A stretch of 64,000 bases of DNA, taken from the NCBI GenBank assembly GCA_025201345.1, contig JAIXMG010000002.1, positions 1,736,001-1,800,000 of the forward strand. Direction: 5' to 3'. The position numbers were made by a program, and so were the translations under genes. The notes under the pieces were generated by a model. That model did not search any database, was not told the origin of the DNA, and saw only the letters and a list, made by a program, of their open reading frames with translations. Origin of the DNA: Thamnidium elegans. Lineage: Eukaryota; Mucoromycota; Mucoromycetes; Mucorales; Mucoraceae. Below, piece by piece: positions 48,778 to 59,205 of this stretch. Positions within the stretch are counted from its first letter, which is position 1. The number at the start of each line of letters is the position of its first letter.

Positions 48778-48853
48778 GCATATTTTAATAAAAAAGTTTT
48801 TTTTTTCTATTGTTTAAATTGCACCATTCTTGTATTACTTTTTGTATTCCAGT

Positions 48854-49715
48854 ATGATTTCCCCAGATCTCGTAAAATCTGAAAACACCACGGTTCAGGT
48901 TTTAGAAGAACTGATTAAAATTAATGATAAATCTCACTACGGATTTATGACAAAAGTATATCCAACTTAAATAAACACCTGAAGACACTTATATAATCCA
49001 TTAGTCGTTTCGACATGTATGCTGAAATCAGCAAAAAAAAATATATTGTATAATAACTTAAAAGATTTACTTCAAAACGACCTTGTAAAGGAGTAATCCG
49101 TTTTTAATTTTCTTGATAAACACACTTTTGAAATTAAATCAGACGAAGATCTAGTATATTGGTCAAGATGTCTTTCTGAGTGTAATCGAATTTCTGACGC
49201 ATACTATAAACCGCGTATATTATCCAGTTAGGAAAAAATAATAAATTAAGAAAACGATCTAAGCTTAAGTAAATGCGAACTACTTCGTTTTAAGCACTCT
49301 TTTTCTATGATAATCCCTTGCTCTGTTAATGTAACCATAGCAGTCAATCGAGATTGCTTTATTAGCATTTTGTATTGATCTTTAGTCAGCGCACGAGCTC
49401 CTTTTGACTATAATACTAGTAGAATTGTTTTTGAATCTTATCTTCTTACTAAAAGCCAATTAGACGTCTACAGTAGCTTACTTGAAGATTTTCTGTAGAC
49501 GAAGGGTTACTATTGGTTTGTGCTAACCGCTCCAAGACATCCACCTTGTGAAAAAAAAACTACGGGGTCCATCAAAATTGTCACTAAAATAGCTTCACTT
49601 TTTCGCTCTATCAACGAGTAATCTATCAGCTAGGTCAAACATGGTCTTCGTTTCTATTATCTATTCTTGTGCCAATCATCCCTAAACAGAATGAACGACA
49701 TGCGTTTTCAAACCA
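48854..49715 (+). pseudogene. Decayed ORF held in one frame by nonsense mutations only
   Basis: From the ATG at 48854 (MISPDLVKSENTTVQVLEEL) one frame stays coding-like for about 860 nt. It includes DLVYWSRCLSECNRISDAYY (about 49150-49210) and VFESYLLTKSQLDVYSSLLE (about 49425-49485). It is cut by at least eight scattered in-frame stops (TAA, TGA and TAG), for example near 48969, 49094, 49229, 49376 and 49496. No frameshift is needed. Family not recognised. Introns were tried for the first gap and do not keep the frame. Confidence 0.5.
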
Positions 49716-50035
49716 ATTCTTAAACTCAATGACCGAGTTTACTAATCATTTTTATATATATATATATATATATTTATTGTTCCAACTTGATTCACGTAGC
49801 AAAGTTCCTTTTTATGAAACTAACATGCACATAGGATTAGATAAACTGACGGTGTATTTCAATAACCTTTTATTTTTTTTCAGAAGGGACAAAATTTATT
49901 AACTAGCCGCGCTGCTGAACACTAAAAATAAATAAATTTAATTTAGTGCCTTGGCGACATTCTCCTATTTTCCCTGCTTTTTTTCTTCTTGGGCTTTGTT
50001 TTAAGATAAGAAAAACAAAACAAATCTAGTTCCAG

Positions 50036-52146
50036 ATGAAATCACTGCAAGTGATCTCAACCTTACTATTCACATTCTCTTTACCGTTCTGTTTTGGGTT
50101 TTATTTACCTGGTGTAGCACCTCACGACTATAAAGCTGGAGAAGCTGTAACGCTTAACGTTAACTCACTTACACCTTCCAGCACCCAACAAATAAAGTCA
50201 GTTATTTCGTATGACTATTATAACGAAAAGTTCCATTTTTGTAAACCTGTTGATGGTATTGAAAAACAAGCTGAAAGTATAGGTTCTATTATCTTTGGTG
50301 ATAGAATTTTTAATTCACCATTAAAGGTATTTGTAACAATAGAAAAAAAGGGGGAGGGGAGGTATCACAAAAAGAAAAAAGAAAAAAAAACTTATCAATA
50401 TGTAAATAGCTAAAAATGCAAGAAGATCAAACGTGCCAAGAAATTTGTCAAACAGAAGCTATCCCTACCAAGGATGCAAAGTTTATTAATAAAGTGATCG
50501 CAGACGGGTACGCGTTTAACTGGGCTGTAGATGGGTTACCGGCTGCTACTGAAGATGTTGATGTCAATACGGGTGAAAAATATTATAATATTGGGTTCAA
50601 GTTGGGTAATACTTATGAGGATGTTTCTTATTTAAATAATCATTATAATATCGTTATTTATTATCATATCACCAATCGGGATTTGGCCCGCGTTGTTGGT
50701 GTGGTAGTTAAGCCAACAAGTAGAGATACAAAGGCTGATGCTAAAGGGGATGCTAAGTGTACGGCTGAAGCTGGTCCATTTCATTTAAAGGAAGATGGAA
50801 AGTCTAGTGTTATTTATACCTATTCTGTTACTTGGACTGTAATGTGTATTCCGTTTATATATATATATATAAAAGAATGACTTTATTCTAAACAATTTTT
50901 TTATTTTTATATATAGGCTTCTGATATTGAATGGGCTACAAGATGGGATGGTTATCTTCGCGTTTTAGAGCCTTCTATTCATTGGTTCTCGTTAATCAAT
51001 TCTAGTATCATTGTATTGTTTTTAACTGGTATGGTCTCCATGATTTTATTACGTGCTTTACATAAAGATATCTCTCGATATAACGCAGTTGATGCGCAAG
51101 AAGATGTCCAAGAAGATTATGGATGGAAACTTGTACACGGTGATGTATTTCGACCACCTAACAAACCAATGACATTAGCAGTATTAACAGGTAGTGGAGT
51201 TCAATTGATCGCCATGACAGGTGTTGTACTTGTATTTGCAGTCTTTGGATTTCTATCGCCGTCTAATCGTGGTGCACTTGGTACTATGATGATTTTGTTC
51301 TTTATGATATTTAGTTGTATCTCAGGTTATACGTCAGCTAGACTCTATAAGATGAATGGTGGAGAGATGTGGAAGACCAATATGATCTTATCAGCTACCT
51401 TGTTACCGGGTACTTTGATCGGTGGTTTGATCGGTCTCAACTTCTTTTTGATTTATTCTAATTCTTCGGGTGCTGTGCCGTTTGGAACAATGATGGCTAT
51501 TGCTGGTCTTTGGTTAATCATCTCGTTACCACTTAGTATTGTTGGATCGTATATTGGATTACGCAAGCCTAGAATTGAACAACCTGTACGTACTAACCAG
51601 ATCCCTCGTCAAATACCCGAACAACCAACTTATTTGCGCAGTATACCATCCATCTTGATGGGTGGCATCTTACCATTTGGAGCCATTTTTATTGAACTTT
51701 ACTTTATTATGAACTCGATTTGGTTCCATAAGATTTATTATGGTATTGGATTCTTGTTCTTAGTATTTGGAGTCTTGATTCTTACTTGTTCTCAAGTTAC
51801 TATCCTCATGTGTTACTTTCACATGTGCGGTGAAGATTATCATTGGTCTTGGCGTGCATTTTTAACAGCGGCAGCAACTGGGTTTTATGCTTATGCGTAC
51901 TCATTCTTGTATTACTTTACCAAGCTGGATATTAATTCTTTTACCAGTACTGTGCTTTATTTTGGATACTCTTCAATTATTAGTGTCTTGTTGGCTATTA
52001 TGACAGGTAAAGATTATTATTTTATTTTATTTTTTGAGGAAAGATATAAAAAATATTGATTTTTTTTTGTATGTATAGGGTCAATTGGTTATCTTTCTTG
52101 TCTTTACTTTTTAAGAAAGATATTCTCCAGTATAAAAGTGGATTAA
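50036..52146 (+). CDS. EMP70: TM9SF/nonaspanin (EMP70 family)
   Basis: Four exons: 50036-50326, 50410-50838, 50917-52006 and 52079-52146, about 625 aa. Signal peptide MKSLQVISTLLFTFSLPFCFG is followed by FYLPGVAPHDYKAGEAVTLNVN, the family opening. A lumenal domain has the conserved Cys pair TCQEIC, then YTYSVTW/ASDIEWATRWDGYL, and nine hydrophobic segments, with WKLVHGDVFRPP between TM1 and TM2. It ends KVD, the KxD/E tail that keeps these proteins in Golgi/endosomes. Family members sort glycine-rich transmembrane domains and affect adhesion and metal handling. All landmarks are intact. Length agrees with the family (600-660 aa). Confidence 0.93.
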
Positions 52147-52297
52147 ATAATTACGTATTTTTACCAAAACAGGGTCAAATAGGATGCGGAGAATTGTATT
52201 TGCCTTTATCCGGTTTTTCCAAAATAAAATAAAAAAAAACCCCTATCTCCATATTACTTCTTTTTTTTTTTCTTTATTAAAAATATAATTATTAATT

Positions 52298-53964
52298 ATG
52301 CCTGGAATACAAGATATATCGCTCATAGTCCTTTCTCATGGACTTTGGGGTAATAAAAGTCATATGGGTTACATTGAGAACACGTTACAAGAAAAGTATG
52401 GCGATGCCATTCATATTGTAAAGTTTTTTTTTTCTTTTAAAATAAACGGGTGGCTTACTTTTCTTTTCTTTTTTTTTTTTTTACGTAGTTAAATGCTAGT
52501 GTTAACGAAGCAAAATATACTTATGACGGTATAGATATTTGTGGTAGACGATTGGCTGATGAAGTAAGATATTATACAAAGGGTAACAAACAAAAAAAAA
52601 CCAGTAGGAAATAACCTTAAATATTGTTAGATTGAATCAACGGTGGTACGATTAGGCAAAAATGGAAAACGAGTTACCAGATTCAGTATTATCGGATACT
52701 CATTAGGTGGTTTAATTACCAGATATGCTGTTGGTTTATTAGGACAGCGAGGTTTCTTTAATACAATTGAACCAGATGTAAGTTACCTTTATTATTATTA
52801 TTATTGTGTATATATACGTTTTCATTATACTAAAAAAGTTTTATATAGTATTATATTTCATTTGCTACACCTCATATGGGTGTCAAAAATCCTTCAAAAT
52901 CTTTTATTTCTGTGGTATTTAATTTTATGAGTAGTAGGATCATATCTAGATCGGGTGAACAACTTCAATTGATTGATAAGTTTGATAAACAAAATAATAA
53001 ATCCATGTTGGAAGTATTAGCTGATCCAGGTATTTTTTTTTATATATATACGTTAACACATATAGAGTACCTGGTAACTGAAATCAATTAGATCAAATAT
53101 ACTTTCAATATCTCGCAAAGTTCAAAACAAGAAGAACTTATATTAATATTGCAAATGATCGTACAGTGCCTTATTGGACTGCTGGTATGGAAGTAATGGA
53201 TTACTTTTTTGAAAGTAAAGGAAAGGTTGATATGTAAGTTTACCCCTTTATATATATATGATATATATCAAATTAAATATATATATAGTACATTAGACGA
53301 ATCATACAAGACATTAATCACAGCATATGATGTCAAGGCGCCTACTGATGTAGAGATAAAAAAGACGAGGAAAAAAATTGCATTGAAACCGGTTTTATTG
53401 AAAACGTTCTTTTACTGCATTTTACCAATTTTGGGACCCATTTACTTTTTACTTGTGCTTTCTTTAATTGGTGTGCAGGGATTGCTTTCAAGATATAGAT
53501 CTTCTAAATTATTATTAACGTATCAAAACAATAACAGCACAGTTAAATCTTCAGAAAGCGATGCAACATTAGATCGTAGACGTTCAAGTGATGTAGATAA
53601 ATTTGTGGATGGTGGTATGTTGGCAGGCGCTCTTGACGCTTTAAATTTACCTGGTGATACATCCCCGCCATTAAAACGATCCAGTTCTCATCACGATGGT
53701 AGTGAGATAACTGAACAAGACGAAACTGCATATTATTGTAAAGTAATGCCTGGAAAGGCCTTAGAATCAAACGCGAAACCTTTACAACTTGATCAGAAGA
53801 CTTTACAGATTCATAAAAACTTGAACTTGTTAGATTGGGAACGAGTTTGGGTTTATATCCGTGGGTTTAATGCACACGGTAGTATTGTTTGTAGGAACAA
53901 TATGTATACAACTGATGCTGGAGTAGCTACCATTAAACATTTTATAGATACCACACAACTTTAA
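52298..53964 (+). CDS. DUF676 lipase/serine esterase (Lpl1/Rog1-like)
   Basis: Six exons: about 52298-52420, 52491-52563, 52631-52780, 52847-53031, 53092-53234 and 53288-53964. The oxyanion region is VLSHGLWG, the nucleophile elbow GYSLGG, then FATPHMGV, the likely Asp in NDRTVPYW and the catalytic His in NAHGSIV near the end. A hydrophobic hairpin (TFFYCILPILGPIYFLLVLSLIG) lies before a Ser-rich insert. Yeast relatives are lipid-droplet phospholipases or esterases. The last 135 coding bases are repeated at 55284-55418, on the far side of a ~1.3 kb insertion, and the stop TAA sits exactly at the junction with the inserted MITE fragment. Confidence 0.9.
53824..53958 (+). repeat. Direct repeat 1: 3' end of the lipase coding region
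   Basis: 135 bp from AACTTGTTAGATTGG to ACCACACAA, matching 55284-55418 without indels and with 7 mismatches (about 95%). It codes the C-terminal His region of the lipase and is intact. Confidence 0.9.
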
Positions 53965-54275
53965 ATATCACGATGATTAAATAAATCCTTTTTATCATAG
54001 TTGAATAAACCTCGTTGAATAAACCCCTTTTTATCGTGGTTGAATAAACCCCTTTTTATCATGTTGAATAAACCCCTTTTTATCATGATTAAAATCACCT
54101 ATTTAATCCATCTTTTTTTTTCCTTTCCTTTTTTTTTAAACAATGAATTCATATACAAGCAAGTACCTTTTATATTATCAAATGTCTATGATATGGTGGT
54201 GTCGATGCAGGAATTTCGCTAAATTGGCACTGGTGGTGTAAATGATGATGTACCAGAAATTATTATCTTTGTTTC
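53959..54275 (+). repeat. Truncated second copy of the 464 bp MITE
   Basis: Collinear with the minus strand of 10502-10812. The ATATCAYGATGATTAAAT start, the ~24 bp tandem units (four to five), the ACAATGAATTCATATACAAGCAA block, and AAATTGGCACTGGTGGTGTAAATG near the end all agree. The terminal inverted repeat is degraded (GTACCAGAAATTA against GTACCAAGAATTA). Confidence 0.85.
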
Positions 54276-54297
54276 ATTTTCCCCCCTACAATAATTA

Positions 54298-55045
54298 TGG
54301 GAGACTCAAAAAAAGAGGCGTCTTTACGAAAAAGGCCATTGCTTGATTCTGTGAGAGGTAATTATGTAATTCCATCGGATGTATGTAGTCAGTATAATCT
54401 AGAGCACATCCTTCCGATCTAAGTGATGATTATCATCCGACAAGAACATATAAACACACATATGAATATATACCAGATTGGCCAGACTGTGGGGAAGAAG
54501 AAGAGGTAAGTATATAGCTATGAGTAACTATATTTAAATTACAATTGATATCGAATAAATTTTGTTCCATTTTTTAGTGGATCATTGATGATGTTAATAT
54601 TTGTCAAGAGTTAAAGCAGTTTCGAGCCACATCATCCCACCTCACAGCCACTCAGGGGAACACAGGAGATATACGTATATTGTAAGCTATAAATGAAAAG
54701 AAATACTCTAGGGAAATATTATTGGTACACTGATATTATACACTGTTAGGTCTTTATTGAAAAACTCTCTAAACTTGGCCATTTCCCTGCATGCTTTACT
54801 GGCCTTATGCAAGTGAAGGTAAAGTTTTTAATTTCATAATCGAAGTGATACTAATTTTAATATACTCTTACTTTTAGAATGTCGCGTTGGACACAGTAAG
54901 AGCAATTGAAAAGACAGAAAGAGAGAATTCGCGTGGAAAGAAGTGTGAACATGTTGATAAACGAAAATCAACAGGATCAACCCCCAACATTGAAGAAATT
55001 TCGTCCAAGTACATGATTGATGCAACCTCCTCCAAAACATTGTAT
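54298..55045 (+). pseudogene. Fragmentary spliced ORF of unknown family in the insertion
   Basis: Coding-like exons with GT-AG borders. There is a start exon (MGDSKKEASLRKRPLLD) and an exon ending WPDCGEEEE (about 54409-54506). Then come an exon WIIDDVNICQELKQFRATSS (54578-54681), an exon IEKLSKLGHFPACFTGLMQ (54751-54816), and a last exon NVALDTVRAIEKTERENSRG (from about 54879). The first and second exons do not join in frame, so it is probably broken, and it ends without a clear C-terminus near AT-rich DNA. No domain recognised. Confidence 0.4.
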
Positions 55046-55283
55046 TTATTTTATTATTTTTAATAAAATAAATATATAGCATACATTTATTGTAACCTGA
55101 AACCATTCTAGCATAGTTATTTTTTTCAAATAAATATTCCTTTAAGCCATAATTTATATTGTTATCATGAAGAGAAAGGGGAGAAAAAAAGTCGCCAAAG
55201 AGGTGTGCCAATTAAATGTGATATTCCAGCTAATTTTAATGGGGAAGTTACGACAATTCTAATTGCCATTTTTTTAGACATTA

Positions 55284-55418
55284 AACTTGTTAGATTGGGA
55301 ATGAGTTTGGGTTTATATCCGTGGGTTTAATGCACACGGTAGTATTGTTTGTAGAAACAATATGTATACAACTGACACTGGAGAAGTTACCATTAGACAT
55401 TTTATAGATACCACACAA
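55284..55418 (+). repeat. Direct repeat 2: duplicated 3' end of the lipase gene
   Basis: Seven mismatches to 53824-53958. One turns a CGA codon into TGA, so this copy is not a functional exon. After it the sequence departs (ACACAAATGATTTTT), and the SDR gene's stop codon follows within 50 bp. Confidence 0.9.
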
Positions 55419-55464
55419 ATGATTTTTTTTATTATGTAAGAAACTCTTTTTTTCTTTAAAAAAA

Positions 55465-56538
55465 TTAATGGGATCTACCAGGAACAATAGGATGACTTGC
55501 TGAAAGTCCACCATCAACAGCAATAGCTTGACCGTTAACATACGATGCTTCATCTGATGCTAAAAAGGCAACCATATGGGCAATTTCAGATGAAACACCG
55601 TATCTCTTGGTAGGATTAAGTTGTCCAATCTTACCAGATGTACCTCTTTCACGAGCAAAATCAAATGTAGGTTTTGTCATACCAGTTTCAATTAAGCCTG
55701 GACAAATAGCATTAACACGAATGTTTTTGCCCGAATATTGATATGAGCCTGTTTGGCATAAATTAACGACGCTAATGATTATTTGTTTGAGGATTAGTTT
55801 AGTTTGTTATTGTATATATATAAATACTTACGCAGCTTTAGAGGCAGAATATTCAGGTGATCCAGCACCAGAACGAAGACCGGCAACTACATAAAAATAT
55901 TCTTAGATTCCTTGCAACTTATTTATAATATATAATATATTTACCTGAAGCGGTACAAATAATGGAACCAGATGGGAATTCCTTTCCTCCTTTACCAGTA
56001 ACGGTCATGGCTACACCGGCGTGCTTAATAGCAAGGAAGCAACTAAGTGCATTAATGCGCATTATTCTCATAAACGATTCAGCGGTTTCGTCTTGAAGAC
56101 GATCACCAGTAGCAACACCTGCGTTAGCAAAGAATACATCTAATCTACCATATTTAGACATGGCTTGCTCAATAATACCGGTAACAGCGCTATCAGAAGC
56201 TGCATCAACGGCATATGGAATACATTCAACACCAGCATAAGTAAGCTCAATTTCTTTTGCTAATTCTTCAAGATTGTCCATGCCAAGATCAGTAACGTAA
56301 ATGGCTTTAGGGCCTCGTTTGGCAAGTGAAATGGCAGTTGCACGACTTTTTTTTTTAAAAAAGGATAAAAGTTTTTTAGATTTTTTCTGTGGATAAAGTA
56401 GAAATAGAGTCGCTCTTACCCAATACCATGTGTAGACCCAGCGCCTGTCACAATACATACTTTATCCTTAAGGGAAGGTGTAACTTGTGCCAAGTGGTCA
56501 ATGATTTGAGAAACACGGTCAGTAGCAGTAGAAGCCAT
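55465..56538 (-). CDS. Short-chain dehydrogenase/reductase
   Basis: Four exons from ATG 56538 ([18 protein letters not shown]): about 56538-56431, 56345-55945, 55889-55832 and 55760-55465, about 285 aa. Rossmann motif [20 protein letters not shown], the NAG motif (FFANAGVA), catalytic Ser in the SGSIICTAS strand, YSASKAA (YxxxK) and the C-terminal [11 protein letters not shown]. Asp in VTDLG after strand 2 suggests NAD(H) preference. A classical SDR of the fungal 3-oxoacyl/hydroxysteroid-dehydrogenase-like type; substrate unknown. Its 3' end abuts the second copy of the lipase repeat. The intron before the second exon contains a T-run/A-run dyad. Confidence 0.88.
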
Positions 56539-56720
56539 TATACAAGGTTTTTTTTATTAATATTATTAGTAAAAGAAAAAGCGAAAAAAAAAAAGAAAAA
56601 ATGTGAAAATTATATATAACCTTAATAAGGGAGGGGGAAAAAAAGAAGGTTTTGAGCGTGGTATTTTAGTTTAGTCATGAATTTTGCAAGCCCATAAAAT
56701 GATTTTGTGTAACGACCTAT

Positions 56721-58296
56721 TTAATCATCCTCTTCCTTTTCATCATCAGATTCGACTTTAACAGAGCTGTTATACTTTGTATGTACAAGACATTCATCAG
56801 GGATAATACCATCTTCATTCAAGTAAGCATAGTCGTTACCCATATGAGAATCCAATGAATTTAAATAACCGTCAAATACATGTTCTTGATTTTCTGCTTC
56901 AAAGATCTTCTTGTAAATCCATTCCTTTTTAAAGGCGTCGATCTTTTCGTTATATACATTGAAATCAACTACGTCTCTTTCGGCTTGGTTGGCTTTTCCA
57001 CGCATCTTCTCGTTGTAGACTTTAAAGATGGGACGCTCTAATAATAAACCAAGTGCAGGTGCTTTAGGAATATTGATACGTGGGCGTTCGAATGTATCGG
57101 CAATAAGTGAAATAGGTGTATTGGTACGAGTAATAAGCATAGCCATTGCTTTTTTTTTATAAAAAAAAAAGTATTAGTATATCATATTTACACGGAATTA
57201 TACATGTATATACTTACAAATCATTTTACGAATTTGATGTAAAATAAAAGATTGGCCATGAAGTTTAATACTAACCCATTCAGATCCATCAATATAAAGA
57301 GGATCAGATACATCAATACTCATAATATATCGATTAGCGCTTTTATCATTGAATGCCTTTCCATTTGTATAATTGTGGAAGTTATGAGTTCCTTCAAATT
57401 CTTTAAGAGCTGTAGCAAATGTCTCAAGCTGTTCCTTGGTGGCTCTATAATCATGTCTTTGTTGAATAACTTCGGGTGTACTACGGGTAGCGTATTTAAC
57501 AATTGGGTTAACAGGATCATTGTTACAGATCATAATATCGTCTTCGTTGGTAGGTGTGTCGGTTAATTCCTTGGGGATAGGTTTCATAAATGCACAGGTA
57601 GGTAACAAGTACTCGTAGACTCTGGAATCACAGAGGTTTTTGGCGTGGAATGAACGGATAACAGGTACATAACCCCAGACACGAATTTGATCGGGTAAGA
57701 ATGAATTAATGCGTTCGACGACATCGTAGTCGGTGGGAATTTGCATCTTTAATGATAAAAGGTTACCAGCTGCATGAACACCTTTATCGGTACGAGCTGC
57801 TCTCATCCAAGCAGACTTTTTAGGATCTTCTGAATTATCTTTGGAGATAGCATTGGCTTTTACCATGGCGTCAAAAAGAATACTTTCAATAGAAACACAA
57901 TCAGGGTTACTATAGATACAATTGTTATTAGATTTTAGATATATTTCCTTATTTCTTTTTTCGAACTTACAGTTGCATGCCTTGATATCCAGAACCGTTA
58001 TAACCTACTAAAAGCGCAACCTTCTTTTTAGGAATACGAGGTTCTCTGGGCCCTAAACTATCAGGACGAGCTTGAAGTCCACCAGCAGAAGGTTTACTAC
58101 CCCCTTCCTTTCCCTTCTTTTCTTTCTTGGCCCATGAATCTTTCTTGTTGAAATGACGTTTCTTTTTAGAATGAGACTCTCTAGAGTCTTGGTCAGCATC
58201 GATCGAACGTTTCGAACCTATCTTTTCTGGTAAAGTAGGTCTTACTTCGGACTTTTGTTCAATTGGTTTGTTCTCTCTTGAAAAAGCACTTCCCAT
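56721..58296 (-). CDS. PUS1: tRNA pseudouridine synthase 1
   Basis: Three exons: about 58296-57970, 57912-57225 and 57148-56721, about 475 aa. A basic, Lys-rich N-terminus (KKKRHFNKKDSWAKKEKKGK) probably serves nuclear import. TruA-fold motifs: VALLVGYNGSGYQGMQ, catalytic Asp in ARTDKGVHAAGN, SFHAKNLCDSRVYEYLLP, and GQSFILHQIRKMI. The acidic tail ends EKEEDD. Pus1 makes pseudouridine at positions such as 27, 34 and 36 in tRNA and in U2 snRNA. All catalytic landmarks present. The second intron holds the T8/A10 dyad also seen elsewhere. Confidence 0.93.
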
Positions 58297-59205
58297 TTTT
58301 TTTTTTTTTTTGATATATGAATATAAATATATAAAAAAGAAGTATGGAAAAAAGTGGGAAAAAATTTTCGTATTGAGTTAGTGTGGGGTTTGTGACTGTG
58401 TGGTGTTGGGAATATATGTGTTCCTGAACCCGGGTCCTCCTTTTTTGTTTTGGTATGGCAGGTATGAAGCATACTAGTAAATGAATGAGGTGGAGAAAGA
58501 AAACAGTTAGCTACATAACTAACAGCACTAATATTAATAGAAATATACGTATAAATAAACGAGGTATATAATGAGTAACTACATTTGAATTTTACTGTAA
58601 ATTAGTACATTAATCACTGATATTTATGCAATGCAAATGGTTCGCACAGAAATATGAAGTAATATCGACGATCTTGTCTGATCACTTTCAAAGATATAAT
58701 GTATATGATCGGTTATAATATCTTAATTGGGGAAGGGGGGCTTACTGAATACACTAAAAGCTATTAAAACTCTTATTTCAGGAAGAAGAAAAAAGAACTA
58801 GTGTGTATAGAAAGTATATAGTACACTCTAGTAGTGAACTCTTAAATTTTTACAATCTCGTAAAAAAAGGGTAATTAGAAGTGCATATGCTGATACGATC
58901 TTTTTCGTTAACCGGATAAGTAATTGTACAAAAAAAAGGGGGGGTATTCCTCTTTTTTTTTGACAGCTGGTATTGTTATTGTCTATATAATTCAACCCCC
59001 TTTGCAACAACTTAAGAGGCCGCATAACTATTATATCCATATCGGTCTCAATTAAAACTACTAATCATCCATGATTATACACCCCATTATTTAAATCAAT
59101 CAAAGGACCTTATACGTAATTAGAATTATCGCGTAATTATATAAAAAGACAGACTGATTTTTTCTTTATTTTTATTTTTAACTCTTTTTCTTTATAAATT
59201 AAAAA
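58297..59205. other. Divergent promoter region between PUS1 and PDC
   Basis: About 0.9 kb. CT/GA-biased near PUS1, AT-rich in the middle, a G-run (58733-58740) and the PDC TATA box at 59138. Short ORFs only. Confidence 0.5.
59138..59147 (+). promoter_or_regulatory. TATA box of the pyruvate decarboxylase gene
   Basis: TATATAAAAA, 68 bp before the ATG at 59206, followed by a pyrimidine-rich leader. Confidence 0.6.

Larger units (their letters stand above)
53959..55283 (+). mobile_element. ~1.3 kb insertion between two copies of the lipase 3' end
   Basis: Begins with a truncated copy of the 10.5 kb MITE (53959-54275: TAAATATCA...tandem TTGAATAAACC units...GGCACTGGTGGTGTAAATG). Then follow a degenerate spliced ORF (54298-55045) and AT-rich DNA to 55283. 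The MITE copy lacks its first ~155 bp, fused directly to the lipase's last codons, and supplies or overlaps its stop codon. No transposase or recombinase. The mechanism is open: a composite insertion, or a tandem duplication later filled by elements. Confidence 0.7.

Noticed and set aside
57252..57566. Plus-strand ORF of 104 codons
   Set aside because: Antisense shadow of PUS1 exon 2.
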